Below, in pieces: positions 25,696 through 34,583 of a DNA stretch of 64,000 bases; the first letter of the stretch is position 1; each line of letters begins with the position of its first letter. Under the pieces are notes generated by a model, which saw nothing but the letters and a program-made list of their open reading frames with translations, was not told where the DNA came from and did no database searches. Origin of the DNA: Paenirhizobium daejeonense (GTDB lineage: Bacteria; Pseudomonadota; Alphaproteobacteria; Rhizobiales; Rhizobiaceae); NCBI RefSeq assembly GCF_014280875.1, contig NZ_JACLAL010000010.1, forward strand, positions 108,501 through 172,500, read 5' to 3'. Position numbers and translations under genes: made by a program.

Positions 25696-26694
25696 ATGAA
25701 CACCCATCTCGTGGAAATTCGCGACCTGAAAGTCGCCTTTGACGGCGTGCAGGTCCTGCACGGCATAAACCTCGATGTGAAACCCGGCGAAGCTCTCGGC
25801 CTTGTCGGTGAATCCGGTTGCGGAAAGTCCGTCACCTGGCTTGCGGCGCTTGGACTTCTGCCCGGCAAGGCCACTGTAAGCGGATCGGTCCGCGTCGACG
25901 GAAAGGAACTCTGCGGCGGCCCGCGATCCGCGCTGGAAGCCGTTCGCGGCGGCAAGATTGCAATGATCTTCCAGGACCCGTCGAGCTCGCTCAATCCCGT
26001 GCTCCGGATCGGCCGGCAGATCACGGAAGCGCTTGCCCTTCATCGCGGTCTGCGAGGCGAGGCGGCCAAGGCTGAAGCCCTGAGATTGCTCGATATGGTC
26101 GGCATTCCCGATGCCCGCCGTCGCTTCGACCTCTATCCTCATGAATTTTCCGGCGGCCAGTGTCAGCGGTTGATGATCGCCATGGCGCTTGCCGGCGAGC
26201 CCGACCTCCTGATCGCCGACGAACCCACGACCGCGCTCGACGCGACGATCCAGGCGCAGATCCTTGATCTCCTCATCCAGCTCCGCGCCGAGACCGGCAT
26301 GGCGACTGTTTTCATCAGCCACGACCTCGGCGCCGTCAGCCAGGTCTGCGAGCGCGTCTGCGTCATGTATGCCGGCCGCATCGTCGAAGAAGGCGGCATT
26401 GCCCAGCTCTTCGGCGAACCTCGCCATCCCTATACCCGCGGCCTGTTCGACGCGATCCCGCGCCTCGATGGACCGCGCGAAAGACTGATCCCCATTCCCG
26501 GTACAGTGCCGAACCCGAAGCATCTTCCGACCGGTTGCGCCTTTTCCCCACGCTGCGCCCACGCCGAAGACGATTGCCACGCCCTGCTGCCCGCGCTGGA
26601 GACGATGAACGACGGCCGACTGCTCGCCTGCCTCAACCCCGTTCCCGTCAAGACGATCAGACGCGTCGAGACGAAGATACTGGAGAGCGTCTAA
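25696..26694 (+). CDS. ABC transporter ATP-binding protein (DppD-like)
   Basis: 332 aa from the ATG at 25696, with GAAGAAGGTG upstream; the frame is open to 25663. Walker A GESGCGKSV, signature FSGGQCQRL (Cys in place of the usual Arg after Q), Walker B LLIADEPTTALD and the C-terminal oligopeptide-transporter extension with Cys-rich GCAFSPRCAHAEDDCH, which in relatives binds an iron-sulfur cluster. It pairs with the second ATPase that begins directly after its stop codon. Confidence 0.92.
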   Translation: MNTHLVEIRDLKVAFDGVQVLHGINLDVKPGEALGLVGESGCGKSVTWLAALGLLPGKATVSGSVRVDGKELCGGPRSALEAVRGGKIAMIFQDPSSSLNPVLRIGRQITEALALHRGLRGEAAKAEALRLLDMVGIPDARRRFDLYPHEFSGGQCQRLMIAMALAGEPDLLIADEPTTALDATIQAQILDLLIQLRAETGMATVFISHDLGAVSQVCERVCVMYAGRIVEEGGIAQLFGEPRHPYTRGLFDAIPRLDGPRERLIPIPGTVPNPKHLPTGCAFSPRCAHAEDDCHALLPALETMNDGRLLACLNPVPVKTIRRVETKILESV

Positions 26695-27681
26695 GTGTCA
26701 GAACCTCTCATCAAGGCCGAAGAACTCGTCCGCATCTACCAGATCCGCCACGGCCTGCTGGGCAGACCCACACCTGTCCGCGCTGTCGATGGCGTGTCCC
26801 TCACCGTCCAGCCCGGAGAGACGCTTGGCATCGTCGGCGAATCCGGCTCCGGCAAGTCGACGCTCGGGCGCATGCTGCTCGGTATCGACCCCGCCCAGAG
26901 CGGCAGAGTGACCTTCGAAGGACAATCCATGCCCACCTTCGGCACGCCGCAATGGCGAGCGCTGCGCGCCCGCATGCAACTCGTCTACCAGGACCCGCTG
27001 GCGGCCCTCGACCGCCGCCTGACCATCGCGGCCCAGATCGGTGAACCGCTCGATATCCACGGCCTGATTGAGAAGAACGAACGTCCGGCACGCGTCGAGG
27101 AACTGATGGCTGCCGTTGGCCTGCGCCACGATCAGGCCGACCGCTATCCCCACGAACTCTCCGGCGGACAGCGCCAGCGCGCCGTCATTGCCCGGGCGCT
27201 CGCAACCCGCCCGAAACTCATCGTCTGCGATGAACCGGTCTCGGCGCTCGACGTCTCCATCCAGGCGCAGGTCGTCAACATGCTGCGCGATCTGCAGGAG
27301 AAAAACGATATCGCCATGGTGTTCATCAGCCATGACCTCAAGGTCGTGCGCAACATCGCCGACCGTGTCGCCGTCATGTATCTCGGCCGGATCGTCGAGG
27401 AAGCCTCGTCGGACGTGATCTTCCATTCGCCCCGCCATCCCTACACGAAGGCGCTGGTTTCAAGCGTACCCGTTCCGGGAAAACCGTTGACCGGCCGCAT
27501 GATCCTGCAAGGGGAACCGCCGAACCCGACCAATCGTCCGGCAGGCTGCGCCTTCCACCCGCGCTGTCCGTTTGCCGGCGATATCTGCCGCAGTTCGGTT
27601 CCGGCTCTGCGCGAACTCGGCAACGGCCGCACCGCCGCCTGTCACATGATCGACGACGGCGACGCCTCGATGGCCGCCTGA
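26695..27681 (+). CDS. ABC transporter ATP-binding protein (DppF-like)
   Basis: 328 aa from a GTG that follows the preceding stop codon without a gap, so translation is coupled. Walker A GESGSGKST, signature LSGGQRQRA, Walker B LIVCDEPVSALD, H-loop FISHDLKVV, and the C-terminal GCAFHPRCPFAGDICR motif of the oligopeptide family. Together with the previous ATPase it would form the heterodimeric motor of the transporter. Confidence 0.92.
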   Translation: MSEPLIKAEELVRIYQIRHGLLGRPTPVRAVDGVSLTVQPGETLGIVGESGSGKSTLGRMLLGIDPAQSGRVTFEGQSMPTFGTPQWRALRARMQLVYQDPLAALDRRLTIAAQIGEPLDIHGLIEKNERPARVEELMAAVGLRHDQADRYPHELSGGQRQRAVIARALATRPKLIVCDEPVSALDVSIQAQVVNMLRDLQEKNDIAMVFISHDLKVVRNIADRVAVMYLGRIVEEASSDVIFHSPRHPYTKALVSSVPVPGKPLTGRMILQGEPPNPTNRPAGCAFHPRCPFAGDICRSSVPALRELGNGRTAACHMIDDGDASMAA

Positions 27682-27697
27682 AGAAGAGAGGGAAATC

Positions 27698-28624
27698 ATG
27701 ATCCGTTTCGTTCTCACGCGATTGTTCAGGGCACTCATCACCATTCTCGCAGTGGTTACCTTCGCCTTCATCGTCCTGCGCATGTCCGGCGACCCGGCAC
27801 AGGTCATGCTCGGCCCTGACGTGCCGCAGGAATCGATCGATGCCTTCCGCGCCGCCTGGGGCCTCGATCGGCCCCTGTGGATCCAGTACCTCGCCTATAT
27901 CAAGGAGATCTTCACCGGCGATTTCGGCGTCTCGATGCGCGACAAGGCATCCGCCCTGCAACTCGTCATCGAACGCGTGCCGGCCACGCTGCAGCTAACC
28001 ATTCCGGCCCTGCTGCTGAAGCTCGCCATCGGCATTCCCGCTGGCGTCTATGCCGCGCTTCACCGCCAGAGCACCATCGACCGTGGCGTGATCCTTGCGG
28101 CGATCTTCGGCTTCACCATCCCCTCCTTCGTCATGGGCCTGCTGCTCGTGCTGATCTTCTCGGTCATCCTGGGTGTGCTTCCGTCCGGCGGGCAGGACAC
28201 ATGGATGCACGGCATCCTTCCCACCCTGACCATGAGCATCGGCGGCATCGGCATCCTGGCCCGCTTCTCACGCAGCGCCATGATCGAGGTGATGGGCCAA
28301 CCCTATATCCGCACGGCCTCCGCCAAGGGGCTGAAATGGCCTGACGTCGTCTGGCGTCATGCCTTGCCGAATGCAGCCGTCCCGATCGTCACCATCGTCG
28401 GCTTCATGGTCGGCTCGCTGATCGCCGGCGCCGTCGTGGTCGAGTCGATCTTCTCATGGCCCGGCATCGGCCGCCTGCTGGTGGTCTCGGTCACCAATCG
28501 CGACCTCGCGGTCGTGCAGTGCATCCTGCTGATCGTCGCCGCCGCCATGGTGCTCTCCAATCTCGTTGTCGATCTGCTTTACGGCTGGCTCGACCCCAGG
28601 CTTCGCAGCCAGACAGCCCATTGA
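27698..28624 (+). CDS. ABC transporter permease (DppB-like)
   Basis: 308 aa with six predicted membrane helices. The N-terminal MIRFVLTRLFRALITILAVVTFAFIVLRMSGDP is typical of DppB/OppB permeases, as is the EAA loop region (IRTASAKGLKWPDVVWRHALPNAAVPIVT). An AGAGGGAAATC sequence lies before the ATG. It partners the second permease 14 bp downstream. Confidence 0.92.
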   Translation: MIRFVLTRLFRALITILAVVTFAFIVLRMSGDPAQVMLGPDVPQESIDAFRAAWGLDRPLWIQYLAYIKEIFTGDFGVSMRDKASALQLVIERVPATLQLTIPALLLKLAIGIPAGVYAALHRQSTIDRGVILAAIFGFTIPSFVMGLLLVLIFSVILGVLPSGGQDTWMHGILPTLTMSIGGIGILARFSRSAMIEVMGQPYIRTASAKGLKWPDVVWRHALPNAAVPIVTIVGFMVGSLIAGAVVVESIFSWPGIGRLLVVSVTNRDLAVVQCILLIVAAAMVLSNLVVDLLYGWLDPRLRSQTAH

Positions 28625-28637
28625 ACAGGATGAAGCC

Positions 28638-29519
28638 ATGACCTCCATCGAGATCTCTCACGCTCATCCAGCCCCGCGGGGAACCATGCGCCTGATCCGC
28701 ATGCTTCGCCGCAATGTGCCTCTATCCGTCGGACTGGGTATCTTCTGGCTTGCGGCAATGGTGTTCGTCGCCTTCTTCGCCGATAGCATCCGACCCTACG
28801 GCATCACCGCCATGGACCTCAGAAGCCGTCTCGCTTTGCCCGGCCATCCCGGCCACCTGCTCGGCACCGACGAACTCGGCCGCGACGTCCTTTCGCGTCT
28901 CATCCAGTCGATCCGCGTCTCGCTCGTCATTGCCTTCGGCGCGACGATCATTTCCGCCGTCTTCGGCACCACGCTCGGTTTTCTCGCGGCAAAGTTCCGC
29001 GGCACCGTCGAGCATCTGGTACTGGTTCTCGCCGACTTCCAGGCAGCGCTTCCCTTCCTCATCATGTCGCTCGCCGTGCTTGCCTTCTTCGGCTCGTCGA
29101 TGACGCTGCTCGTCTGCCTGATGGGTTTCTACGGATGGGAACGTTATGCCCGCATTGCCCGCGGCCTTGCGATCTCGGCAAGCGCACAGGGCTATGCCGC
29201 CGCGGTGGTGCAGCTTGGCGCAACCCCGCTCCGCGTCTACATGCGTCACATCCTGCCGAACGTCGCCTCGACCCTCATCGTCTCGATGACGCTCACCTTT
29301 CCCGAGATCATCCTCATGGAAAGCGGCCTTTCCTTCCTTGGGCTCGGCGTCCAGCCACCTGAAACCAGCCTCGGCAACATGGTCGGCTTCGGCCGCGAAT
29401 ATCTCACCCGCGCACCATGGATCATGCTCGCGCCCGCCCTCGTCATCATGCTGACGACGCTCTCCATTTCGCTCGTCGGCGACTGGCTGCGGGACAAGCT
29501 CGACCCCACCGTGCGCTGA
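28638..29519 (+). CDS. ABC transporter permease (DppC-like)
   Basis: 293 aa from the ATG at 28638 (frame open from 28566 inside the preceding gene). It shows the N-terminal OppC pattern (RRNVPLSVGLGIFWLAAMVFVAFFADSIRPYG), HLLGTDELGRDVLSRLI, and the EAA motif region GYAAAVVQLGATPLRVYMRHILPNVA. It completes the channel of the opine/peptide-type transporter. Confidence 0.92.
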   Translation: MTSIEISHAHPAPRGTMRLIRMLRRNVPLSVGLGIFWLAAMVFVAFFADSIRPYGITAMDLRSRLALPGHPGHLLGTDELGRDVLSRLIQSIRVSLVIAFGATIISAVFGTTLGFLAAKFRGTVEHLVLVLADFQAALPFLIMSLAVLAFFGSSMTLLVCLMGFYGWERYARIARGLAISASAQGYAAAVVQLGATPLRVYMRHILPNVASTLIVSMTLTFPEIILMESGLSFLGLGVQPPETSLGNMVGFGREYLTRAPWIMLAPALVIMLTTLSISLVGDWLRDKLDPTVR

Positions 29520-29552
29520 ATGTCTTCAAACTCCACCGATCAGGACAGACCC

Positions 29553-30299
29553 ATGACAAAGATCACCGGCCATCGCGGCGCTCGCAACCTATGGCCCGAA
29601 AACGGCCTCACCGGCTTCCGCAACGTGCTTGCGCTCGGCGTTGACGCCATAGAATTCGACGTTCACCTGACGGATGCCGGAGAGCTGATCGTCATCCACG
29701 ATGCAACACTCGACCGCACCACCGAAGGCACCGGCCCGGTTCGCACGCTTTCGCCTGAGACCCGCAAGACGACGAAGCTGAAAGGCTCGGACGATACGAT
29801 CCCGACCCTTGCCGACGTGCTTGCCGTTCTCGCCCCCTCGGGCAAGGACCTGCATATCGAGATCAAGATCGATGAGAACGGTAAACCCTATCACGGCATC
29901 GTCGAAAAGGTTGTCGAGGAAGCTACCCGTTTCGGCGTCACGGAACGCTCGCACCTCACCTCCTTCGACACCTCGATCCTCGAAGGCTGCCGTAAAGCCG
30001 CGCCGCAGGTCGCCCGGCTCGTTTCTGTGAACAAGGACTGGGCTGACCGGCAGGGCGGACTTGCCGCATTCCTCGACAAGGTCGAGAGCCTTGTCGATAT
30101 CGTCGCCATCCATCACGAGCTGATGCAGGCCGAATGGGACCTCATCACAGCCCGGCTGCCGCTGGACCGTCTCTGCGTGTGGACGCTCAACGAGGAAACG
30201 CTGATCCGGCCCTGGCTGGAACGCGGCATCGGTCACCTGACCTCCGACAGCCCCGATCTTGCGCTCCGCCTTCGCGCTGAGACCACCGAACACGCATGA
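29553..30299 (+). CDS. glycerophosphodiester phosphodiesterase family protein (GDPD/UgpQ/AccF-like)
   Basis: 248 aa from the ATG at 29553, with AGGACAG upstream. The GDPD TIM-barrel signature is present: ITGHRGARNLWPENGLTGFRNVL (catalytic His and Arg, then Glu-Asn), IEFDVHLTDAGELIVIHDATLDRTT (metal Glu/Asp and second His) and LHIEIKID. No signal peptide is visible, so it acts in the cytoplasm on an imported phosphodiester. Relatives hydrolyse glycerophosphodiesters, and AccF of Ti plasmids splits agrocinopine. Its place after an opine-type transporter supports one of these roles. Confidence 0.9.
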   Translation: MTKITGHRGARNLWPENGLTGFRNVLALGVDAIEFDVHLTDAGELIVIHDATLDRTTEGTGPVRTLSPETRKTTKLKGSDDTIPTLADVLAVLAPSGKDLHIEIKIDENGKPYHGIVEKVVEEATRFGVTERSHLTSFDTSILEGCRKAAPQVARLVSVNKDWADRQGGLAAFLDKVESLVDIVAIHHELMQAEWDLITARLPLDRLCVWTLNEETLIRPWLERGIGHLTSDSPDLALRLRAETTEHA

Positions 30300-30327
30300 C
30301 TTTCCTCATACCTCTCGGGAGATAACC

Positions 30328-31242
30328 ATGAGCAATATCATTGGAACCGGCTTCAACGTCGGCTCGAAAGACGGCGAATTCGCCAGCCTCGAACAGGATC
30401 TGCGCGCACTTGCCGAAATCGGCGTCGACACGGTCGAACTCGGCATCACGAGTGTCGACCTGATCGCCGGCGGTCGCATCATCAAGGAACGGGCCGAACG
30501 CCTCATCGCGCTCACCAGCCAGTTCGACTTCCGCTATACGGTGCACGGCCTCGTATCCTCGAACTTCATGGATCCGGTGAGCTGCCGCTACCAGCTCGAC
30601 GCCGCCAAGGCATTGGTCGAGATCTGCGACCGGGTCGGTGCACGCATCCTCGTCCAGCACGGCGGTTGCCTGCGCGCCGACCAGATTGCCGAACGCGCCG
30701 GAGCCGATATGCGGGAGCGCGAAGCGCTGCTCGAACTCGCCGAGTTCTGCAAGCCGTATGGCGTGAAGATCGCGCTGGAGAACATCTTCACCACCGAGCC
30801 CGGCCAGTATCGCCAGACACCGGCCGAGGTCGCGGCAACCGTAAAGGCCCTGAACCATCCGAACATTGTCGCGCTGATCGACTTCAGCCACGCCTACATC
30901 GAATCGACCTATCGCGGTCTCGACTTCCGCGACCAGCTCCGTGCCATGGCGCCCGTCGCCGGTCACCTGCATGTCCATGATTCCTTCGGCCGTCCCCAGG
31001 GCTTTTATCAGGGCTACCATCCGCAGGAAAACACCGCGATGGGCATCGGCGACCTGCACATGCCGCTCGGCTGGGGCGACATCGACTGGGACGACATCTT
31101 CAGCGAGCTGGAATTCCTGCCCGGCACCGTGCTGATGATGGAAATAGGCGCCCGCTACCGTGCCGAACAGCCGGAAAGCCTTGAACGAGCCCGCAATCTC
31201 ATCGCGCTGAACAGTCGCAAGACTGCTGCCGCCGCCGAGTGA
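30328..31242 (+). CDS. sugar phosphate isomerase/epimerase-like TIM-barrel protein
   Basis: 304 aa from the ATG at 30328, with GGGAGA upstream. It belongs to the xylose-isomerase-like TIM-barrel superfamily: VDTVELGITSVDLI, YTVHGLVSS, KIALENIF (metal Glu), VALIDFSHAYI (Asp and His) and HLHVHDSFG, with a last metal Glu in MMEIGARY. These residues fit a metal-dependent isomerase or epimerase. It likely processes the sugar part released by the GDPD enzyme and the HAD phosphatase. The substrate is not known. Confidence 0.85.
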   Translation: MSNIIGTGFNVGSKDGEFASLEQDLRALAEIGVDTVELGITSVDLIAGGRIIKERAERLIALTSQFDFRYTVHGLVSSNFMDPVSCRYQLDAAKALVEICDRVGARILVQHGGCLRADQIAERAGADMREREALLELAEFCKPYGVKIALENIFTTEPGQYRQTPAEVAATVKALNHPNIVALIDFSHAYIESTYRGLDFRDQLRAMAPVAGHLHVHDSFGRPQGFYQGYHPQENTAMGIGDLHMPLGWGDIDWDDIFSELEFLPGTVLMMEIGARYRAEQPESLERARNLIALNSRKTAAAAE

Positions 31243-31389
31243 AAAGACTGGCTGTCGCCGGAGCCATCAACGGGCGGCAGCCGCTCCCTTTGTGACAACC
31301 TTCAAACCAATGTCACAACGACCCGTTATCGGATCATCGCCAGGCAGGTCCGTCCGGACCGAAGGACCCGAAACCGCGCCGAGGGCCAA

Positions 31390-32376
31390 ATGTCGACGCT
31401 TCAGGACATCGCATCCAAAGCCGGCTGCTCGACAGCCACCGTCAGCCGGGTCCTCAACCGCAGCGGTCCGGTGAGTGAAGGCATGGTGCGGCGCGTGCGC
31501 AAGGCAGCCTCCGACCTCGGCTATCGCCGGACGGAACGCCCCGCCCCGATGATCCGGCGCAGATCCGCCATCGGTGTGTTGATCCCGAGCATCACCAATC
31601 CTGTCTTTGCCGCTTCGCTGCTCGGCATCCAGAACCGCATGCGCGTTTCCGGGATCGGCGTACTGATCGCACAATCGGACTACGACCCGGCGCGCGAGGC
31701 GGAAGCCATCGAATATCTCCTTTCCGAGAAGCCGACAGGCCTGATCCTTACGGTGTGCAACCCGCTGAAGAGCGAACTGTCCCTGCCCTTTGCCATGCCG
31801 CCAACCGTGCTGCTCAACAACCTGCCAACACCACGCTTTCCTGCGGCAGTGACGACCGACAACCGGCTCGCCGGGCAGGAAATCACAGAATACCTGATCG
31901 AACATGGCCATCGGCGGATCCTTTTCGTCTCCGGCCATTTCGACGCGTCCGACCGGGCAAAGCTGCGCTATGACGGCCATTGCGAGGCCATGGCGGCCGC
32001 AGGCCTGCCTGTGCTCGATGCGCTGCAGATCCCCTTCGTCACGGGACACGACGAACTCGATCTTGCCGAACCGCTGAAGCGCCAGCGTCCCACGGCAATC
32101 ATCGCTTCCAACGATCTCCTGGCGCTTGGCGTCATCGGCGCGGTCAGACGTGAAGGCCTTTCCGTCCCCGGCGACATGTCCGTCGTCGGCTTCGATGGCA
32201 TCGCCATCGGCCGCCTGATCGATCCGCCGCTCACGACGGTGGAAATGCCCGATACCAGCATGGGCGCAACCGCCGCTTCCTTGCTGCTCGACATCGCCGA
32301 AAACGCCGCAACCCCGCGTCACTTGATGATCGGTTACAAGCTGCATGCCGGCGGCACCGTGCGCCGACTGGGCTGA
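31390..32376 (+). CDS. LacI-family transcriptional regulator
   Basis: 328 aa. The N-terminal HTH and hinge (LQDIASKAGCSTATVSRVLNRSGPVSEGMVRRVRKAASDLGYRR) is followed by a periplasmic-binding-like effector domain (IGVLIPSITNPVFAASLLGIQNRM, TAIIASNDLLALGVIGAVRREGLSVPGDMSVVGFDG). It ends the plus-strand cluster and faces the Ugp-like operon, so it may control either set. A bidirectional terminator hairpin follows. Confidence 0.92.
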   Translation: MSTLQDIASKAGCSTATVSRVLNRSGPVSEGMVRRVRKAASDLGYRRTERPAPMIRRRSAIGVLIPSITNPVFAASLLGIQNRMRVSGIGVLIAQSDYDPAREAEAIEYLLSEKPTGLILTVCNPLKSELSLPFAMPPTVLLNNLPTPRFPAAVTTDNRLAGQEITEYLIEHGHRRILFVSGHFDASDRAKLRYDGHCEAMAAAGLPVLDALQIPFVTGHDELDLAEPLKRQRPTAIIASNDLLALGVIGAVRREGLSVPGDMSVVGFDGIAIGRLIDPPLTTVEMPDTSMGATAASLLLDIAENAATPRHLMIGYKLHAGGTVRRLG

Positions 32377-32404
32377 CGCTTTCATCTTCATCCTGCATCG
32401 ACGA

Positions 32405-32430
32405 AAGCGCCGCCCCTTCGGGCGGCGCTT
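32405..32430. terminator. bidirectional terminator between convergent regulator and ugpB-like gene
   Basis: Perfect 11-bp arms AAGCGCCGCCC (32405-32415) and GGGCGGCGCTT (32420-32430) with loop CTTC. Short T-containing tails lie on both strands (CTTGGTT on plus, TTTCGTC on minus). Confidence 0.8.
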
Positions 32431-32456
32431 CTTGGTTCCTCGTCAAATGATATGCC

Positions 32457-33722
32457 TCAGCTGCGCGGCAGCAGGCTTTCGACTTCGGCAGCCGCATCAT
32501 CGAGAGCTTCCTTCGGCGAAGCCGTCTGCTCGACCACGCGCGACAGGTTCTCGACGATGGTCTGGGTGACCTTCACGCCGTTGGAGCCCGGGAAGGCATA
32601 CCACGGGATCATGCGCGGCATCTGCGAGAGGCCGGCGACGAAGAGCGGGTTTTCCTTGTAGAAATTGCCGAGATATTCAGGCGAAGCGGCGGCGAGTTCG
32701 TTGTTCGGCACGTAACCGGTGCCCGGCACGACAACCGAGGCGCCGAACGGACCGGCGGCGAACTTGATGAACTTCCAGGCAGCATCCTGCTTGGCGGCGT
32801 CGCGGGTCAGCATGACGGCAGCGTTACCGCCTGTCGGCAGCTTGCCGTTTACCGGATCGATCAGCGGGATCTGGGCGGTGCGCAGATCGAACTTGTCGCC
32901 TACGTTCTTGATGGTGTTGCGCAGCGCGCCGGTGGTCTGGAAGGCAAAGCCGACCTTGCCGGCAACGAAGGCCTGCTCTCCGGCCTGCTTGGTGAAGACC
33001 GGCAGACCGCCTTCCTTGACCATGCGGTCGAGCAGTTCGATGGCCTTCTGACCTTCCGGACCGTTGAAGGCGACTGCGCTTTCATTGTCGTTCAGCATCT
33101 TGCCGCCGGCACCGAACAGCAGTGCGGAGAACATCCAGTCGTCGCCCTGCCAGCGGAAGTCGATGCCTTCGTTGCCGTCGCCGAGCGCCTTGACCTTGGA
33201 GGAAAGCGCGATCACTTCGTCCCAGGTCTTCGGCGGGACATCCGGGTTGCCGCCGGCTTTGCGAACGAGATCGGCATTGTAATACATGATCGGGTTGGAG
33301 GTCGCGAAGGCGAGACCGACCTGCTTGCCCTTGACCTGGGCGAGCTTCAGGATGTTGTCCGAGAAGCCCTGCTCGGCCATGTTGCCGTCCTTGGCGATGA
33401 ACGGAGCGAGATCGACCGGGATATCCCGCTCGTTGACCATGCGCAGGCGGTTGAGGCCGATGAAGGTGATATCCGGCATCTCAGCCGTGCCGGCCTGACG
33501 CATGATGGTCTGGATGCCTTCCTCATAGGTCGCGGAAGGATTGGCGAAGGTGATCTTGATATCCGGATTTTCTTCCATGAACTTCTTCGAGATCGTGTCC
33601 ATCACGTCCTTGAAGAAGCCGGGCATCGGATAGTGAACATTGAGCGTCGTTTCGGCATGGGCCGGAACGATCGTCGCCAGCGTCACGGCCGCCGCGGCAA
33701 TCGCCTTTTTGAAGAGAGTCAT
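32457..33722 (-). CDS. sugar/glycerol-phosphate-type ABC substrate-binding protein (UgpB-like)
   Basis: 421 aa. A Sec signal (MTLFKKAIAAAAVTLATIVPAHA) precedes an SBP_bac_1 fold (TLNVHYPMPGFFKDVMDTISKKFMEENPDIKITFA, GFAFQTTGALRNTIKNVGDKFDL, AWKFIKFAAGPFGASVVVPGTGYVPNN). It resembles the UgpB/MalE class that binds glycerol-3-phosphate, glycerophosphocholine or oligosaccharides. It is the last gene of the minus-strand operon, 24 bp after the second permease. Confidence 0.9.
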   Translation of the reverse strand: MTLFKKAIAAAAVTLATIVPAHAETTLNVHYPMPGFFKDVMDTISKKFMEENPDIKITFANPSATYEEGIQTIMRQAGTAEMPDITFIGLNRLRMVNERDIPVDLAPFIAKDGNMAEQGFSDNILKLAQVKGKQVGLAFATSNPIMYYNADLVRKAGGNPDVPPKTWDEVIALSSKVKALGDGNEGIDFRWQGDDWMFSALLFGAGGKMLNDNESAVAFNGPEGQKAIELLDRMVKEGGLPVFTKQAGEQAFVAGKVGFAFQTTGALRNTIKNVGDKFDLRTAQIPLIDPVNGKLPTGGNAAVMLTRDAAKQDAAWKFIKFAAGPFGASVVVPGTGYVPNNELAAASPEYLGNFYKENPLFVAGLSQMPRMIPWYAFPGSNGVKVTQTIVENLSRVVEQTASPKEALDDAAAEVESLLPRS

Positions 33723-33746
33723 CGCTGTGCTCCTGGGTTGGACCGA

Positions 33747-34583
33747 TCAGCCTTTCAGACCGGTCATGGTGATGCCCTCGACGAACCGCTTCTGCGCGAA
33801 CAGGAAAGCGAGGACGAGGGGAAGAGTGATGATGAGAGTCGCGGCCATCAGCGCGCCGTAGTCGTCGCCGGCTTCCGCGGCGCGGAAATAGAGAAGTCCG
33901 AGCGGCGGAGTCGCATAGGCCTGGTTGGTGACGACGATCAAAGGCCAGAACAGGTCGTTCCAGTGGGCCACCACCGAGAAGATCGAGAATGCCGTGATCG
34001 CTGGCCACGCATTCGGCACGATGACCCGCATCACAATGCCGGTTTCCGACATGCCGTCCAGCCGCGCCGCATGGATCAGGTCATCGGGAATGCCCCGGAA
34101 GAACTGCAGGAAGAGGAAGATGGCGAAGACCGAGATCGAAAACGGTGCGACGAGCGCAAAGTAGCTGTTCAGCGCCGACATCTTGTCGAAGGCGACATAC
34201 AGCGGCAGCGCAGTCGCATGGATCGGCACCAGCAGGCCGAGCATGACCAGCGCCATCATCAGCCGTGCCGCCCGGAAGGAAAGCTTGGCCATGGCATATG
34301 CGCAGGGGATGGCGACCACGACCTGCACGATCAGGATCAGGCCGCAGACGACCACGCCGTTGAGAAGCAGGCTGCCCATCGACACGCGGCTGAGAGCCTT
34401 GGAAAAGTTCTCCACATAGAACCAGGTTTGCGGGATCAGCGAGAGCGACGACGAGAAGATATCGCTCTGCGCCTTGCCAGCCGTGGAGATCATGAAAATG
34501 TAGGGCGCGAGGAAGACGATCGCCCCGATCGTCAGAACCGAAAGCCGCAGGATGCGACCGGGGGAAAGAGTGTCATTCATCAT
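33747..34583 (-). CDS. CUT1 ABC transporter permease (UgpE-like)
   Basis: 278 aa from the ATG at 34583, which overlaps the stop of the upstream permease by 4 bp (ATGA). The same frame stays open further upstream to 35255, but that part is an out-of-frame reading of the first permease. Six membrane helices and the EAA loop (DLIHAARLDGMSETGIVMRVIVPNAWPA) place it in the MalG/UgpE group. The C-terminus KRFVEGITMTGLKG is characteristic of the group. Confidence 0.92.
   Translation of the reverse strand: MMNDTLSPGRILRLSVLTIGAIVFLAPYIFMISTAGKAQSDIFSSSLSLIPQTWFYVENFSKALSRVSMGSLLLNGVVVCGLILIVQVVVAIPCAYAMAKLSFRAARLMMALVMLGLLVPIHATALPLYVAFDKMSALNSYFALVAPFSISVFAIFLFLQFFRGIPDDLIHAARLDGMSETGIVMRVIVPNAWPAITAFSIFSVVAHWNDLFWPLIVVTNQAYATPPLGLLYFRAAEAGDDYGALMAATLIITLPLVLAFLFAQKRFVEGITMTGLKG

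Noticed and set aside
23850..26024. 724-aa open frame antisense to the binding protein and first ATPase
   Set aside because: It spans two well-supported genes in the reverse direction; its composition is typical of a GC-rich shadow frame.
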